Positions 43,472-55,065 of a DNA stretch of 64,000 bases are shown piece after piece. This stretch comes from Phytophthora hibernalis (Eukaryota; Oomycota; Peronosporomycetes; Peronosporales; Peronosporaceae): NCBI GenBank assembly GCA_012656075.1, contig JAAKBF010000019.1:1-64000 (forward strand), given 5' to 3'. The notes beneath the pieces are model-generated. The model saw only the letters and a list, made by a program, of their open reading frames with translations, made no database searches and was not told where the DNA came from. Every line of letters starts with the position of its first letter. Positions within the stretch are counted from its first letter, which is position 1. Both the position numbers and the translations under genes were made by a program.

Positions 43472-46400
43472 ATGTCGGCGCTGAAGAAGCCGCCGCAGAA
43501 GAAGATCAACTGGCTGAAGCGTCTAGAACTGGACTTCGATGACGACGACGCGTCGGATGCCACGCCGCAGCGAATGGAACCTGAGAAAAGTGACAAGAAG
43601 CAGCAGAAGAAACCTCCAGTTAAGCTTAAGGCGCACAGAGACGACGACACTGAAGATGTCGCCGTGGAAGCTTCCAAAAGGAAGCGCAAAGAAGGCAGTG
43701 GACGCAAACAGAGCAAAAGTGAGGAGAGGCGGCAGCGTTCACTTCACGGGTCTGGCAGTGAGAAGAACCTCCTCGAGAAGAGCTGCACCGCAACAACTGA
43801 AGTGGTCGTAGATGGAGATGGAGAGCATCGAACAAAAGCAAAGAAACAGGAAGGCAAAATATTACAGCGGAAACGGAAGCATGCTGAAATGGCTACGAAC
43901 GAGAAGACAGAACACGCTGTGGACACAAAACCAGAAGTACCAACCGACCCAGCAAAGGCTAAGGCTGCTGCAATGAGGCAAAGGCGGATGCGAAAGTTGC
44001 GAGCTCGTAGGAAGGCCACGGGTGAGCTCGACAGACTGTCTGCGGTCAAGCTCAAGCGCCACGAATCGCTTGAGACGATGCGACTAAAACGAAATCAGCG
44101 TGAGCAAACGCGTAGGACTGGCAAACCCGTCGCGGTGGCAACTAAGAATGGCGACGTTAAGGGCGAGATTCTACCGCGACCAGTCCAGCCATCCAGTGAA
44201 GAAGCTAAGGAAAGAAAACGTATGCTCGAACGTCAGCGTCGCGCCACATTCCAGGCCAAGAAAGAACTTGTAGTCAAATCAGACGTCTCATCGTTGTCGA
44301 AGTGTTCGCTGTCAGCTGGTTCTGGCAGACCGTCTAATTGGCAGAAACGGCAAGAGGAACTGCGCCGCGTCTTAGGCTCAGAGCCTCGCGTTTTGTCTGA
44401 AGAAGTAGAGCCGAGTCTGAAACGACGCAAGATGCAGCTTGAGAAAAGGGATGCAAGCGCCAAGGTTACCAAAGAACCCGCAGTCGAGGTTGTGGGCAAA
44501 TTATCACCTGTCAAGTCGTCTTCGAGCAATAGCGAACCCCGACCAACTGGCAAAAGCAAAGTGGGAGAAGTGACGAACTTGGAATTTCAGCAGATCGACA
44601 AGCGAAACGGTGAAGGAGAGACGGGTGTAAGACATACGCCTCTACCCCCAAAGATCGTAACGAATGGCGGTGTGAAATTAGAGCTAGACAGTATGAACAC
44701 ATGCAGTGGCCAAACCGATGGAGCAGATTTATCTGGTGGTCAAGAAGGGCCAGAACGAAAGCAGGATTTGTGTGGATACCAAGCTGTGAAAACGGAAATT
44801 CAAGAAAAGGGCAAGTCAATTCTCCTGCACTTATAAGTGGTGTATCGGGTGAAATGACCGAGGCGCAAAGTGAAAACGATAAGAAAGTTACTGATGAGAA
44901 ACGAGACATAGTGCTCGACATGATGCCCATTCCCAGGAAATCGTTTAAACGTGGCCCGCCTGCCGCGTCATTTGTGATCCCTAAGCGATCTGCCAATGGA
45001 CAAGCAGCGTCACGAGCAACCAATTCATTAGAGCCTCCCATTCCCGTACTTAGGAAACCACTTCCGTCCCCGAAGCCAAGCCCGCAGTATTCAATTCGTG
45101 ATCCTATTCACTCGCAACGGAAGAGGAAGAAAAATTCGGTGCCAGTTAAAAGCTCAGTATTATCTGCCGAAGATCGAGCTCTTATGCGCCTGGGTCGAAA
45201 GCGTAACTCCATCTTTATGGCGGTGACAGAACTAGCATCTCTGCCTTCTCCTTGCGAGGGCCCTAAAAAGACGTCAACGATCCGCATGATGGGGTACGAG
45301 GTTTTGGGCGTCGATGGAAAAGCACTGCCCGATTTGATTCCACGTTTGAGCTGCGCTACGAAGCGTGAAATGGCTTCAGTCAAAGATTCATTTGACGCTT
45401 CCTTTTTGGTGTGTCGCTATCGGCCCCGAAAGCAAAAGGAGATAACTGCTCAACAGTGGACGAGTGTGCTGCTGGCGAGCGCAAAATGAGCTGTTACGAG
45501 GAATTGCAGTTTGAGCGGCCGGAAGACAGGGACTTTTACCAACGACGAATGTATGGCACAACATTTGCACCGCAGCGGCTGCTTGGTCGGACAACACTAA
45601 TTGTTAGAAGCGCTCGCTTCGAGCGAAAGTCTACTGGAATCCGCTTCAATCAGGACCGCGACCGTGAGGAGTTTGCAGCTTCTTTGAGTAAGCGCTATAC
45701 TTTCAACAAGTCTGTGCCGCGATGCAACATTCCTCGCGATAATTGGCAAAAATTATCAAGGAATCAGCCAAGCACGGCGTATCTACACTACTACAACCGT
45801 GAAGATGCTGAGCGAGCATCGCATATATTTCACGACGACCTTGGAAACCCCTGGAGCTCAGGCTTGAGTACAAAGCAGGTGTCATGATCAGCCGAAGTTC
45901 TTCTCCTGCTGGTAGATCGAATCGGGCCCCGCGGCGATCGTGCTCAAGCGAGCGAAACGTGCCGGAGCCGTCTCCACTATCATCGCATGGTGACAGCGCT
46001 CGTAGCACTCCATATCGGGACCGAGAACGCCAACGCGCTGGAAATGATGATTATCGATACTCGAGGTATGATCGGCCTCCTCCAGCACAGTTAAACGGAG
46101 GAGAGAACCGATACGCATCTACCGGTGGGAGCAGTCTGCCAAGCGGTCAAATGGGACGTAGGTCAAGGTCTAACTCCAGACCAAGGTCGTTTCATGATCA
46201 CCAGCGCGACTTGGGAGCAACAGGAACTGATGTTGGTATCGTTGCTGAAGCTGGACCGAGAACGTTGCTGTCGTCGTCGCAGGAGATTAAGGAAAAGATG
46301 GCGCCGGACGCTCAGGATCACCTCTCTGGTAACACGGATGGCGATAATGGCGACTCACAAACCATGAGCACTTCTGTTCCGACCAAAGATGACAAAGATG

Positions 46401-46981
46401 CAGACTCCGGTTTTAAGAAGCCGTCTGCGCTTACCACGATGTCGCCGCCGTCTCAATCCGCCATGATCAAGAATGACAACACGCGCGAACAAGATACTGG
46501 AAGCGAGGAAGAGGGGCAAGAAGAAGGTGAAATTGAAAGCAGCGCGGTCGATCTACCGAAACCAACGGCTCAGAGAGATGACAGAATAATACGACAGTCC
46601 CCACCACGGCACTGGCAGCAGCCAAACGACATGCAAATTCGCCAACGACAGGAGGATTTCTGTAGTGATCCGCGCAATTATTCGAGGGAGCCTGCTCGGG
46701 ACTATCGTCCATATGAAGACCGCTATCGCGGCCCAGACAGAAGACGATCAAGATCGAGATCGAGATCGCGGCCACGACCGGGATCTTCGGCACCTTGGAA
46801 TGGAGCCGGGTACGATGGCGGCTGGGATGATCTCCGCTCAAAAGAACGTCGTCGCTCTCGAGAGTTCGGGCCCACAGATCCCACGTATTCGGATAACGTG
46901 GACCGCTACGGAGAACGCGACTATTGGAGCGGCGGAGATTACAGCGGCCACAGAGGAGACGCGTACTCGCGGCAATACTAG
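43472..46981 (+). CDS. Long basic/RS-rich nuclear protein, possible RNA binder
   Basis: Start ATG 43472 (MSALKKPPQKKINWLKRLEL). The first half is Lys/Arg/Glu-rich with nuclear-localisation-like clusters (KRKRKEG, RQRRMRKLRARRK). The middle has a Pro-rich stretch and SVLSAEDRALMRLGRKRNSI. At about 45480-45890 there is an RRM-like unit (GRTTLIVRSARFERKSTGIR, ending AYLHYYNREDAERASHIFHD). The last third is an RS/RD domain (RRRSRSRSRSRPRPG) ending GDAYSRQY. A role in RNA processing is inferred from composition. The frame breaks at three homopolymers: GGG 44809-44811, AAAA 45483-45486, CCCC 45848-45851. Adding one base at each gives one frame of about 1170 codons. Two neighbouring genes fused by my reading remain possible. 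Confidence 0.6.
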
Positions 46982-47189
46982 GTGAAGGAAGCGCGCCCAC
47001 GCTATGATTTGATAACAGGAGGAGGTCGTCGTAACACGAAGTGATGTTATTCATGCATCCATCTACCTATTCCGTGTAAAGGTTTATCACTCGCACTGAT
47101 AAAACGGCAGGGGCAATCCAGCACGAAACAACCTGCAGCTTCATGATGCGGGAACTTCTGCAGTGAAACATAGAGCAGATTCATCCGGC

Positions 47190-48520
47190 AGTGGATGCAT
47201 TACGAAGACTTCGTAACGAAGTACATGACATGATGGACACAATACGCAGCTGCAACCATTACATGGCGGGAGACCTGGCTCAATCGGTCACTCTCGGATG
47301 CAACTACAGTGCCGAACAGTGAAAAATGCTTGCAGTGGGACGTTACCGAACCTTCGCAAAATACCTTCACGTACACGAAAGGAGACCAGATTGTCGCTGC
47401 CGCAAAGGCATCCGGGGCAAAAGTTCGCTGCCATGGGTTAGTGTGCAATGAATACTGTTCCTGTAGGCTATGTTTTGAGTGGCTTCGATGCTGACACCTC
47501 TTTGCAGCACCAACAGGTTCCGTCGTTGGTGGAGAACCTCAGCAACTCAAAGCGCTAATAAACCATATCACCAATGTCATGACCCGATTTGGCGACTCGT
47601 GCTACGCCTGGGACGTCGTGAACGAGGCCATGGGTGACGATGGGTCGTACCGCAAGTCCTTCTGGTACACCAAGACGGGCACTGAGTATATTCCTTCAAG
47701 ACTGCCGGCGCCGTCAAAAAGTCTCTGGTCTCAAGACCAAGTAGCCCACACGATTAGACCACTCATAGCTGAAAGACATCTGTAGCATGTAGATGCATCC
47801 CATGCATCCCTGCCCTGGAGTGTGGCATGTAACCCCGGCATTCGAGATTTCACTGATTTCATTTACAAATTAACGCAAAACTATCCACAACAGCAACCAT
47901 GCTTGTACGAAGACGACGACTATAAGCCCCACCGCCAAGACCATCTCATCCACAACACCATTTTTTATGACGCAGCCCAACTGCAGCACGCCGACGACCA
48001 CGCAGCTGAACTGTAGCACGCCGAGCACGAGGCCGGCCAACACCACGAACTGCAGCACGCCGACGACCACGAGCCTGAACTGCAGCACGTTGGAGATTTG
48101 GTCCGCCGCCGACGCCGTGTCGGAGGAGCTCAGATGCGACTGGAAGCCGACGCCGTTGATCTCGACGCCCGCTGTGATCAGTGACTGAACGGCGTCGGCG
48201 GCGGACCAAATCTCCAACATGCGGCGCTTCGAAGCACTCAAACTGGACGTCGCTCTCACTGAGCTGGACGTCAAGACGATCTCGATGACGCCATCCACAG
48301 CGGAGCAAACAAGCAGGTGACGGTCTACAAGAATGCCATCATTGTCCGCAGGAAGCTGTCCAAGTGCGTAGGCGTCACGATCTGGGATTTTGTAGACACC
48401 TACACGTGGCTTCCATCGTCGGCTCCACTGCCGTGGTGTCAGCCCAAGGGAAAGAACACGCCACTCGAACGCAAAGCTTCCTACGACGGCATCGCGAGGG
48501 CCTGGCAGAGCTACCGGTAA
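47190..48520 (+). pseudogene. GH10 endo-beta-1,4-xylanase, scrambled
   Basis: GH10 pieces in order: CLQWDVTEPSQNTFTYTKGD and QIVAAAKASGAKVRCHGLV (47318-47440), a probable intron, then HQQVPSLVENLSNS, HITNVMTRFGDSCYAWDVVN plus EAMGDDGSYRKSFWYTKTG (acid/base Glu in WDVVNEA). A Thr-rich stretch follows (NCSTPTTTQLNCSTPSTRPA), then an inverted segment. The end is RRFEALKLDVALTELDVKTI (nucleophile Glu in TELDV), VGVTIWDFVDTYTW and a stop at 48520. No signal peptide is seen, frames break, and residues for GVEINGVGFQSHLSSSDT read only on the minus strand (48119-48188). GH10 enzymes of oomycetes degrade plant xylan; this copy cannot. Confidence 0.75.
48089..48218. repeat. 30-bp perfect inverted repeat flanking an inverted 70-bp xylanase segment
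   Basis: Arms 48089-48118 (gttggagatttggtccgccg...) and 48189-48218 are perfect reverse complements. The 70 bp between them encodes GH10 sequence only on the opposite strand to the rest of the gene. Confidence 0.9.
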
Positions 48521-48649
48521 ATACGTGATTTCCGGCTAACATGTAAATTGCATTTGTGGTACACAAAATTCTTTGATTGACGTAATTTATTTTCGTAAGT
48601 AAAGTTTCTCACATGTCAAACATAAGTTTCAACCAGTCATTCATCAGCC

Positions 48650-49535
48650 ATGCTCAAGGTGAGTGCGTCCGAGAAGCAGTATATCGTCCAGGGCGTCGCC
48701 GCCGACGTGCGCGCGGATGGGCGCGACCGCCTGTCGTACCGCAGTCTGTCGCTGGAGACGTCGCTGCTGGCGCAGTCCAACGGTTCGGCGCGCGTCGCTC
48801 GAGGCGTCTGGTACCGACGTGCTGGCCTCCGTGAAGCTGGAAGTGGCGTCTCCTCTGCCCGAAGCGCCCAACGCTGGCATCGTGCAAGTCTCCATGTCCT
48901 GCTGTCCGTCCGTGTCGGCCAAACTCTACGGTCGCGCCGTGGAAGAGTTGAACGTGGAGCTGTCGCAGCTCATGACGCGGCTGCTGTGCTCGTGCCCCAG
49001 CGTCGAGCTGGAGAAGTACTGCATCATCCCTGGAGAGAGCGTGTGGGCCATCAGCATCGACGTGATGGTGTTCGAGTCCAGCGGCAACTTGCCCGACGTC
49101 ATCTCCATGGCCATCTACGCGGCGCTCAACGACACGGTCTTCCCGTCCCTGCGCCTCGTGGGCGTCGAGGGTGAGGACAAGACGATCGAGGTGGACACAG
49201 ACCCTGCGGCCGGCAGCCTCATGATGGCGCAGCAGTGGCCCATCTGCGTGACGCTCAGCAAGATTGGCGACTTCTTCATTACGGACCCGATGCAGGAGGA
49301 GGAGCTGTGCACGACGGCGCAGATGAGTGTGGCCGTGAACCCGGAAGGAAGCGTCTGCGGCGTCCAAAAGAGTGGTACTGGCGCCATCGAGTTGGAGGAA
49401 ATGCAGCAGATGATCGATGAAGCGTGCGCACGATCAAAAGAGCTATTTAAACTGTTGCAGGACGCTCTGCACGAGCAGAGAGATAGAGACGCCAAGGCAG
49501 GGCGCAAGGGGGAGCGAGTGGGATTCCTAGGCTAG
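48650..49535 (+). CDS. RRP42: RNase PH-fold exosome subunit, Rrp42/EXOSC7-like
   Basis: Start ATG 48650 (MLKVSASEKQYIVQGVAADV). The RNase PH fold is evident from RADGRDRLSYRSLSLETSLL, then TDVLASVKLEVASPLPEAPN and LEKYCIIPGESVWAISIDVM, followed by VFESSGNLPDVISMAIYAAL. C-terminal halves match Rrp42 (WPICVTLSKIGDFFITDPMQ, EEELCTTAQMSVAVNPEGSV, GTGAIELEEMQQMIDEA). At about 295 residues it has family length. It is a structural ring subunit of the RNA exosome, in nucleus and cytoplasm, needed for 3'-5' RNA processing. One base is missing near 48795-48803 (SARVA to LEASG). The gene converges with the UFD1-UBX gene, 70 bp apart. Confidence 0.85.
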
Positions 49536-49605
49536 TGGATATAGTCATCGTAACCAAACGAGACCATTTTGTCTTGCTGCTTTTTACGTATTGAGCTATC
49601 TACGC

Positions 49606-51121
49606 TTAGTCTTCCATTACGGTGACGCCGTTGTCGGCACTGTCAGTAGACGAGCCCATTTCGGACAGGAAATTTACCACTCGCAACAACCGACCTTGAT
49701 ATCGCTCCAGCACCTCAATGTTCAGGGATCGGTTCATAAATCCCATCCCCTCGAGTTCACTCAGTTGTGCCTGCCACTTGGTCTCTTGATCTGCCGACCG
49801 CGCGACAGGCATGACGGGTTCCATCGCGTGAATCGCAGGAACCGTGGTAGAATGCATACTCTCGTCAAGATATTTCTCTAGGGTTTGTCGAGCGTCTTCC
49901 CACATACTAGGTAGCTGAGTTCGTGGTTGAGCCGCTGCTGCTTGGTCTTCAGGCTTCGTTGAGGTAGATTCAGTCATCGGTTCATCTTCAGCAAGCTTTT
50001 CGACGAACAGCGCTCCTTGACGGCCGTTCAGACCGATTTCTTGCAGTGATTTCTCAGCAGCGTGGACGCCAAAGAGCCGGCGTGGGTATGTAGCCGCCAA
50101 CTGAAAATGCTTCGCTTCGTCACCCGTCAACGCCTCGACGAGATCAAACACGCTGCGCAAAGGCGCTGAGTGCAAGAAGCGACGCGTCGACTGTCCCTCC
50201 GACGTCCTCAGCACCACTTTCACCTGTAAACGCTCTTCCAGAGGAGGTTCGGGTGCCAAACTCGCCATCTTATCTGCTTTCCATTGTTCCTTCTCCTGCG
50301 CAAGTGTCACAGCCCGCGCCGCCTCTTGTTCTAATCGCCTCTCGGCCTCTTTCACTCTGGTCACTGCCTCGCTCGGAGTGATATCCACTTCAAGGTCTGT
50401 GTTAAGGATACCAACCGCTCGCTCGGGCTTCAGCTCCGCCACGCGTACCTCAAACGTCTCTCTTCCATGTCTAACAAACAGCACATCCCCTTCCGTCAGC
50501 GTCGTGTGCGCCTTGAGGGCGCGCTCCAGCATGTGCTTAAAGTCAATCTGGCGCTCGCCAAAGCCGTCGCCCGTCGGCTGGAGACTCGCGAACTTGCCCT
50601 TCTCCAGCCTCACGAAGCGCACCTGAATACTGTCGGGCAGCTCTCGTCTGTCGGAACAGCGACGCCGCAACCTTCGGCGGGAGTCCCACGGTTCCTTCCT
50701 CCGCCACAAACTCCAGCACCCCCGCGTGCGTCTGCCTCTTCGTCTGCCCCTGCCCTTCGAACGACAATTCGAACGTGAAGACGCCGAGCTCCAGCGCGTT
50801 CTGCGGGTTGAGCTCCTCGAGCGCCGAGACGGGGAGCGTGATCTTGTCGCCATCTCCGGTGGTAGGCACAGGGCTCAGCGTCTGCAGATACTTGATACCG
50901 CCCGTGAGTCGCTGCTCCTCCAGCGCATGTTGCTCCTGTCGCTCCAGCTCCGCGATGCGCTCCACGCGCCTCTGTTTCTGCAGCTTCTCCAGCTCCTCGC
51001 GCGCCTTGGCGGCCGCCGCGCGCTTGCGCCGCTCCGTCTCGATCTTGCGCTTAGCCTGTTCGCGCCGCTTGTCCTGCTCACGGTTCCACTTGGCGTTGCG
51101 CGAGTTCAGGTCCAGCTCCAT
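49606..51121 (-). CDS. UFD1-UBX fusion protein (p97/Cdc48 adaptor)
   Basis: Start ATG 51121. The N-terminus is a Lys/Arg/Glu coiled coil (KRREQAKRKIETERRKRAAA). Then comes a UFD1-type double-psi barrel: DGDKITLPVSALEELNPQNA, FTFELSFEGQGQTKRQTHAG, PPKVAASLF, then IQVRFVRLEKGKFASLQPTG and VLFVRHGRETFEVRVAELKP. A second coil is followed by a UBX domain (LQVKVVLRTSEGQSTRRFLH, LFGVHAAEKSLQEIGLNGRQ, ALFVEKL). The C-terminus has a UBA-like helix bundle (ELEGMGFMNRSLNIEVLERY, LRVVNFLSE). UFD1 binds ubiquitin, UBX binds p97 and UBA binds ubiquitin, so a one-polypeptide p97-ubiquitin adaptor is inferred. One base is missing near 50650. Confidence 0.8.
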
Positions 51122-51290
51122 GTCTTCTCTTCTTGACTCTTCGCCCAATAAAATACTGACGTCAGCAGCGAACATGAATAGTACCGTACATTCTCGAAGC
51201 TGATCATGAATAGTACAGTACTCGAGATAACGTAATCCTACTAAGTAAAAAACAATCATTCCAAGATCGCGTCCTTTCATTCATTGAGCT
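51122..51290. promoter_or_regulatory. Divergent promoter between the UFD1-UBX and membrane-protein genes
   Basis: Only 169 bp separates the two start codons. Just before the plus-strand ATG lies ctttcattcattgagct, which fits the pyrimidine-rich CATT initiator typical of oomycete genes. A shared, bidirectional promoter is inferred. Confidence 0.45.
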
Positions 51291-53432
51291 ATGCGCAGGC
51301 TGCCGCTGCTGTTGGACGTGGCCTTGGCAGCTCTGTTCCTGCTGTTGGACTTGCGCGACTTGTGGTTCAAATTGCAGTGGGTGGGGACCCGCGACGCCTT
51401 CGCATTCTCGACTGTCGAGACGAGATCCTTCCCAGCGTCGAATGCTGACCCTTTGAAGCCGACCACGATATTTGCCTACGCGGATCAAAAGACCCAACGA
51501 GTTTCAGGGTGGAGCTCGTTCTTGCAGCAGTGCGAGTCACTCGTGCCGTTACCTGAAGACGATGAGACTCGCGGCTTCAAATACGCACTGGGAAAGAACT
51601 GTATGATCGGGACAACCAGCAGAGCGGTCCGAGCACAGGAACTCCTTCTTACAGGTAGCATCCGCGTCGATTCGATGGCTTGGGCAGCCTGCGAACTCCT
51701 GTACAAGAATCGCAAACCGCCGATTTGCCACTCCCCATCGTCACGCAGTTTCGAGAGCGCTACAATATCCAGAATGAGCTTGTTATAGGCGAGCAAATTA
51801 AGACTCTACCAGGAGCCACTGGATTTCAAGATGCATACGCAGCAAAACCTGGCAGTGACACGGAGGCTGATCTTGTCGACCTTCTTGAGGTGGTTAGTAA
51901 AAGCTCGCCGATTTCTGCCACTACCTGTGTGGAAGGGTTTATCGTCAAGGGATCGGCACGGTATACTGCATCGGTCTTCGGATGCGGGAGTTCCAACTTC
52001 TATCGAAGCGTCTTTGTCGGAAGCGACATCTCGATGTTTACTCAATTTCAACGAGATAAAGCGTGGCTAACGACAGAGTCTCTGTCTGTTGTGGGCATGT
52101 CTTTGCTTGTGCGTGGAAATCGCCGCAGTATATACACGGTGAATGAATCGACAATTGAAACCGGTGGCAAGAGAGTTCTTGAGCACGTGTCACTGCACAA
52201 CTTTTCCTCTTCGGGATCGTTGTATACGGCAATGATTTTGGTGGATCTAACTTTACTCGCTCTCAGCATTTGTAGTATTGTGGAGATCACTCGATTTATG
52301 CTGTGGCCTCTATGGAAACCACTGATCGCTTCCGAATACCAAACGTCCTCCACACGCGCAACCAAAATGGGGTTTGTGCTCGAAGATTACGCACATGTGC
52401 TTCAAGTCGGCTCACTGCGTAGCACGCCCGTCGTGCTCCTCACAGTGCTCTCTCGACTCATGTCTTGGGCTCTTATAGCTCCAAGCATTATGGTGTGGGG
52501 TGGGGGCAAATTCGATATTGGAGATGTTCACGCGTTTCTGACGATGATTCGGGTTGGCGATCTTGCGGCTTTGTGTGTCAACTTTTTGTGGGGTATCGTT
52601 GTTTTCTGCGATGAAAAGCACGCCCTGGGTGTGGTACGGAAAACTTACGTTAGCTTGCTGGAATTTCGTTGTGTAGGTGCCGCTACTGTTTTCTGTTGCT
52701 TGTGTCGCAAAGTGGCGGTGCGAGGTATCGATATGACCGCCAGCGGATAATTGACCGGACAACTTTTGAAAACGTTACCATTGTTGCAAACACACTACTC
52801 TCAGATCTAGACGCCCGGAAGAATACACCGCCGACAACACTCTTTGAAGTCTATTATCCTTTCTTGGTGATAATTGGGGTCATTATGTTAATCGTCAGCC
52901 TACTTTTAGTTTTACGATATAGTGCTGGAACAACATCCTCTCGAAGCTTGGTCCAGTCTGTTGGTGGCTCCGTGTATGTCCAGCCCAGAACCACCAACGA
53001 ATCTCCGAGCCGGAAAGTTCAAAATGATCTATCGAGTAACAGTGCTGGTATTTTGATGCGCTCGGCGTCGCCACCACCAAGCCCGACACGAGAAACGCCC
53101 CTTTTGTTTCCACCGCAAAAACGACAGACGCTCATGTTGTTGAAGATGATCGCCTACCATTCGAGAAGCTAATGAATAGTCCTATTCGCGCGCGCAGCTT
53201 GATTCGGAGCTCATGGGCTTTAGAAAAAATGTCCGGTGGCCAACTACTTCTGCTTCCTTCATCTTATCTCGAATATGGTGTCGTTCTGATTGGGAGATTC
53301 ATGAAAACACGATGTGGATTTATGGATGTCGTTCGGCCAATTTTACACGTACAAGAACATCAAAGGACGAATGGTTTAGAAGAAGAATCGCAATCGATCA
53401 CAGAGAACAACTCGACGCCTAGTCTTCGGTAG
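51291..53432 (+). CDS. Oomycete-type multipass transmembrane protein, unknown function
   Basis: Start ATG 51291 with an N-terminal hydrophobic segment (LLLDVALAALFLLLDL). Then comes a long extracytoplasmic-looking domain with scattered Cys. Membrane segments follow (AMILVDLTLLALSICSIV, PVVLLTVLSRLMSWALIAPS, LCVNFLWGIVVFCDE and, after a frame break near 52690, FLVIIGVIMLIVSLLLVL). The tail is Ser/Pro-rich, and the end near 53160-53420 reads RLPFEKLMNSPIRARSLIRS. I recognise the style as a paralogous family of large oomycete membrane proteins but know no function. Frame breaks near 51710, 52690 and 53115. The exact C-terminus is uncertain because two frames compete after 53270. Confidence 0.6.
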
Positions 53433-53551
53433 CGGCGGACGTTTGGAAGCCCATTGGCATTTTGTTTTAAAAAGTAAAATGTTCGAGCTTGTGAGCCTGG
53501 AGATATGCCGGAGAAGCACCTCCGTTGGACGAGGAGGCAGATAATTCAAAG

Positions 53552-54917
53552 TTATTGAACAGAGTCGTACGTGAGATGCGCATACGAATTCAATCCTTGC
53601 GGGGTCATAGGAGACTTTAGCCCCTGTGGGTTTCCGCTGTGCGGAGAGAACAGTGCAGCACGCTCTTGCAAGAGTTCTTCCTGCTGCACATCAGCCCTCT
53701 CTTCCTCTTTCAAGTACGCAAATATTGCGAGACTGATCAGAGACAAAGGCACACCTATATCCGCAACAAACCACATTGTACGGGCTCCGTAGTTCTCGTA
53801 AAAGTACCCACCGATAAGAGTACCCGACGCTCGCGCTAAGCCATTTTGAACTGCGCTCAAAACGCCCATGACAGTTCCCTCGCATCCACGAGGTGCCGCC
53901 GAAAAGACATACTGTGCACACGCTGCCCACGCCAGCCCAAAAGTAATTCCATGCAGGAATTCAAACGGGATCGCGCTCCATGGGTTCGTCATGAGCGCGT
54001 AGCACGTAATGCGCAGTGTATAGCCCACAAGAGACACCAACAACACGTTTACCGTACCAATTTTCTTGATAATCTTGTCAGCAAAAAGAATGCGGGCAGC
54101 TCGGATGAAGTCTCACACATAATCGCGACTCCGATAATGTGCGGATTGTCGCCTGCCAGGTTGTACAGATTTAGTTGCAGAAAACTAGTGAAGACGCCAT
54201 GCATATTGCCCATAATGAAGACCACTCCAAGCAGTACCAACACATCCGGCTTCTGAGAGATCAATCGCATCGTCTCGAGAAATGACGGTGAAACGACAAT
54301 GTCTTCATCTCCAGTCCCCAGTACCGTGTAGTCCTCGCCGTACTTGACCGGTGGGATCAGGCGCAGCACCAAGAGCGTCGAAAAGCCAGCGATGAGGCAC
54401 AGATTGAAAGACCAGAAGATCCCTCCAAACGCCACGACCACACCAGTCAGGTAGGTTCCGATGCCCCAGCCCACTGCTCCAAAGAGTCGTTGTCGTCCGT
54501 ATTCGCCTCCTTCCTTCGCCAGCAGATTGAGCACTGTATGATCCAGCAGCGAACCGGTCGGACAACTCTGGATCTGACTCAAGAGGACCATAAAAACTGT
54601 CCACCCGAGAGACCAATAGAAGTACCTGGTGGAGAACTGCAGCAGAGTGCCGCTAACGATGCAAAACACGTGCACGAGTCGCTGGTTGCGGATGCGGTCA
54701 GCCACTCCGCCCCAGATGGGAGGACCCACAATGGCAGCGATGCTGGGCAGTGTTTGAAGTAACCCGATCTGCATCTTGGAGAACCCGGCCGTGTGCTGGT
54801 AGTAGACTGGCAAATAGTTGCCGGTAGTGGAGCCCACGCCGAGTTGAGCGCGTACATGAGTTTGAGCTCCCACAGCCAGCGGTGACATCCGATCGGTGGC
54901 TTGGGTGATGTCGTCAT
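53552..54917 (-). CDS. MFS transporter, MFSD6/LacY-like (tandem copy 1)
   Basis: ATG 54917 (MTTSPKPPIG). It shares with its two neighbours the signature NYLPVYYQHTAGFSKMQIGL, then LQTLPSIAAIVGPPIWGGVA, DRIRNQRLVHVFCIVSGTLL, GSLLDHTVLNLLAKEGGEYG, RQRLFGAVGWGIGTYLTGVV. The second half has CETSSELPAFF, NPWSAIPFEFLHGITFGLAW and GLARASGTLIGGYFYENYG, so twelve membrane helices are expected. The family is MFS_1-like; the substrate is unknown. Breaks: near 54840 and in the A5 run at 54083-54087 (plus strand). The C-terminal LFSPHSGNPQGL tail is shared with copy 2. Confidence 0.8.
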
Positions 54918-55065
54918 GGTCAATTGATCACAACGCGAGGAGTCGGAGGCGACTTGAACGGAGTTGAGTCACCTTGGAGTGGTTCTGGCGCCTTTGAATG
55001 CACTATGAGTGACACGCCTTCTATTATAAAAGGGGTGTTGCGCACTTCCATCAATGGCTACATTA

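Noticed and set aside
48654..49367. Long His/Arg-rich minus-strand ORF
   Set aside because: It is antisense to the Rrp42-like gene, whose plus frame shows family motifs; high GC explains the open frame.
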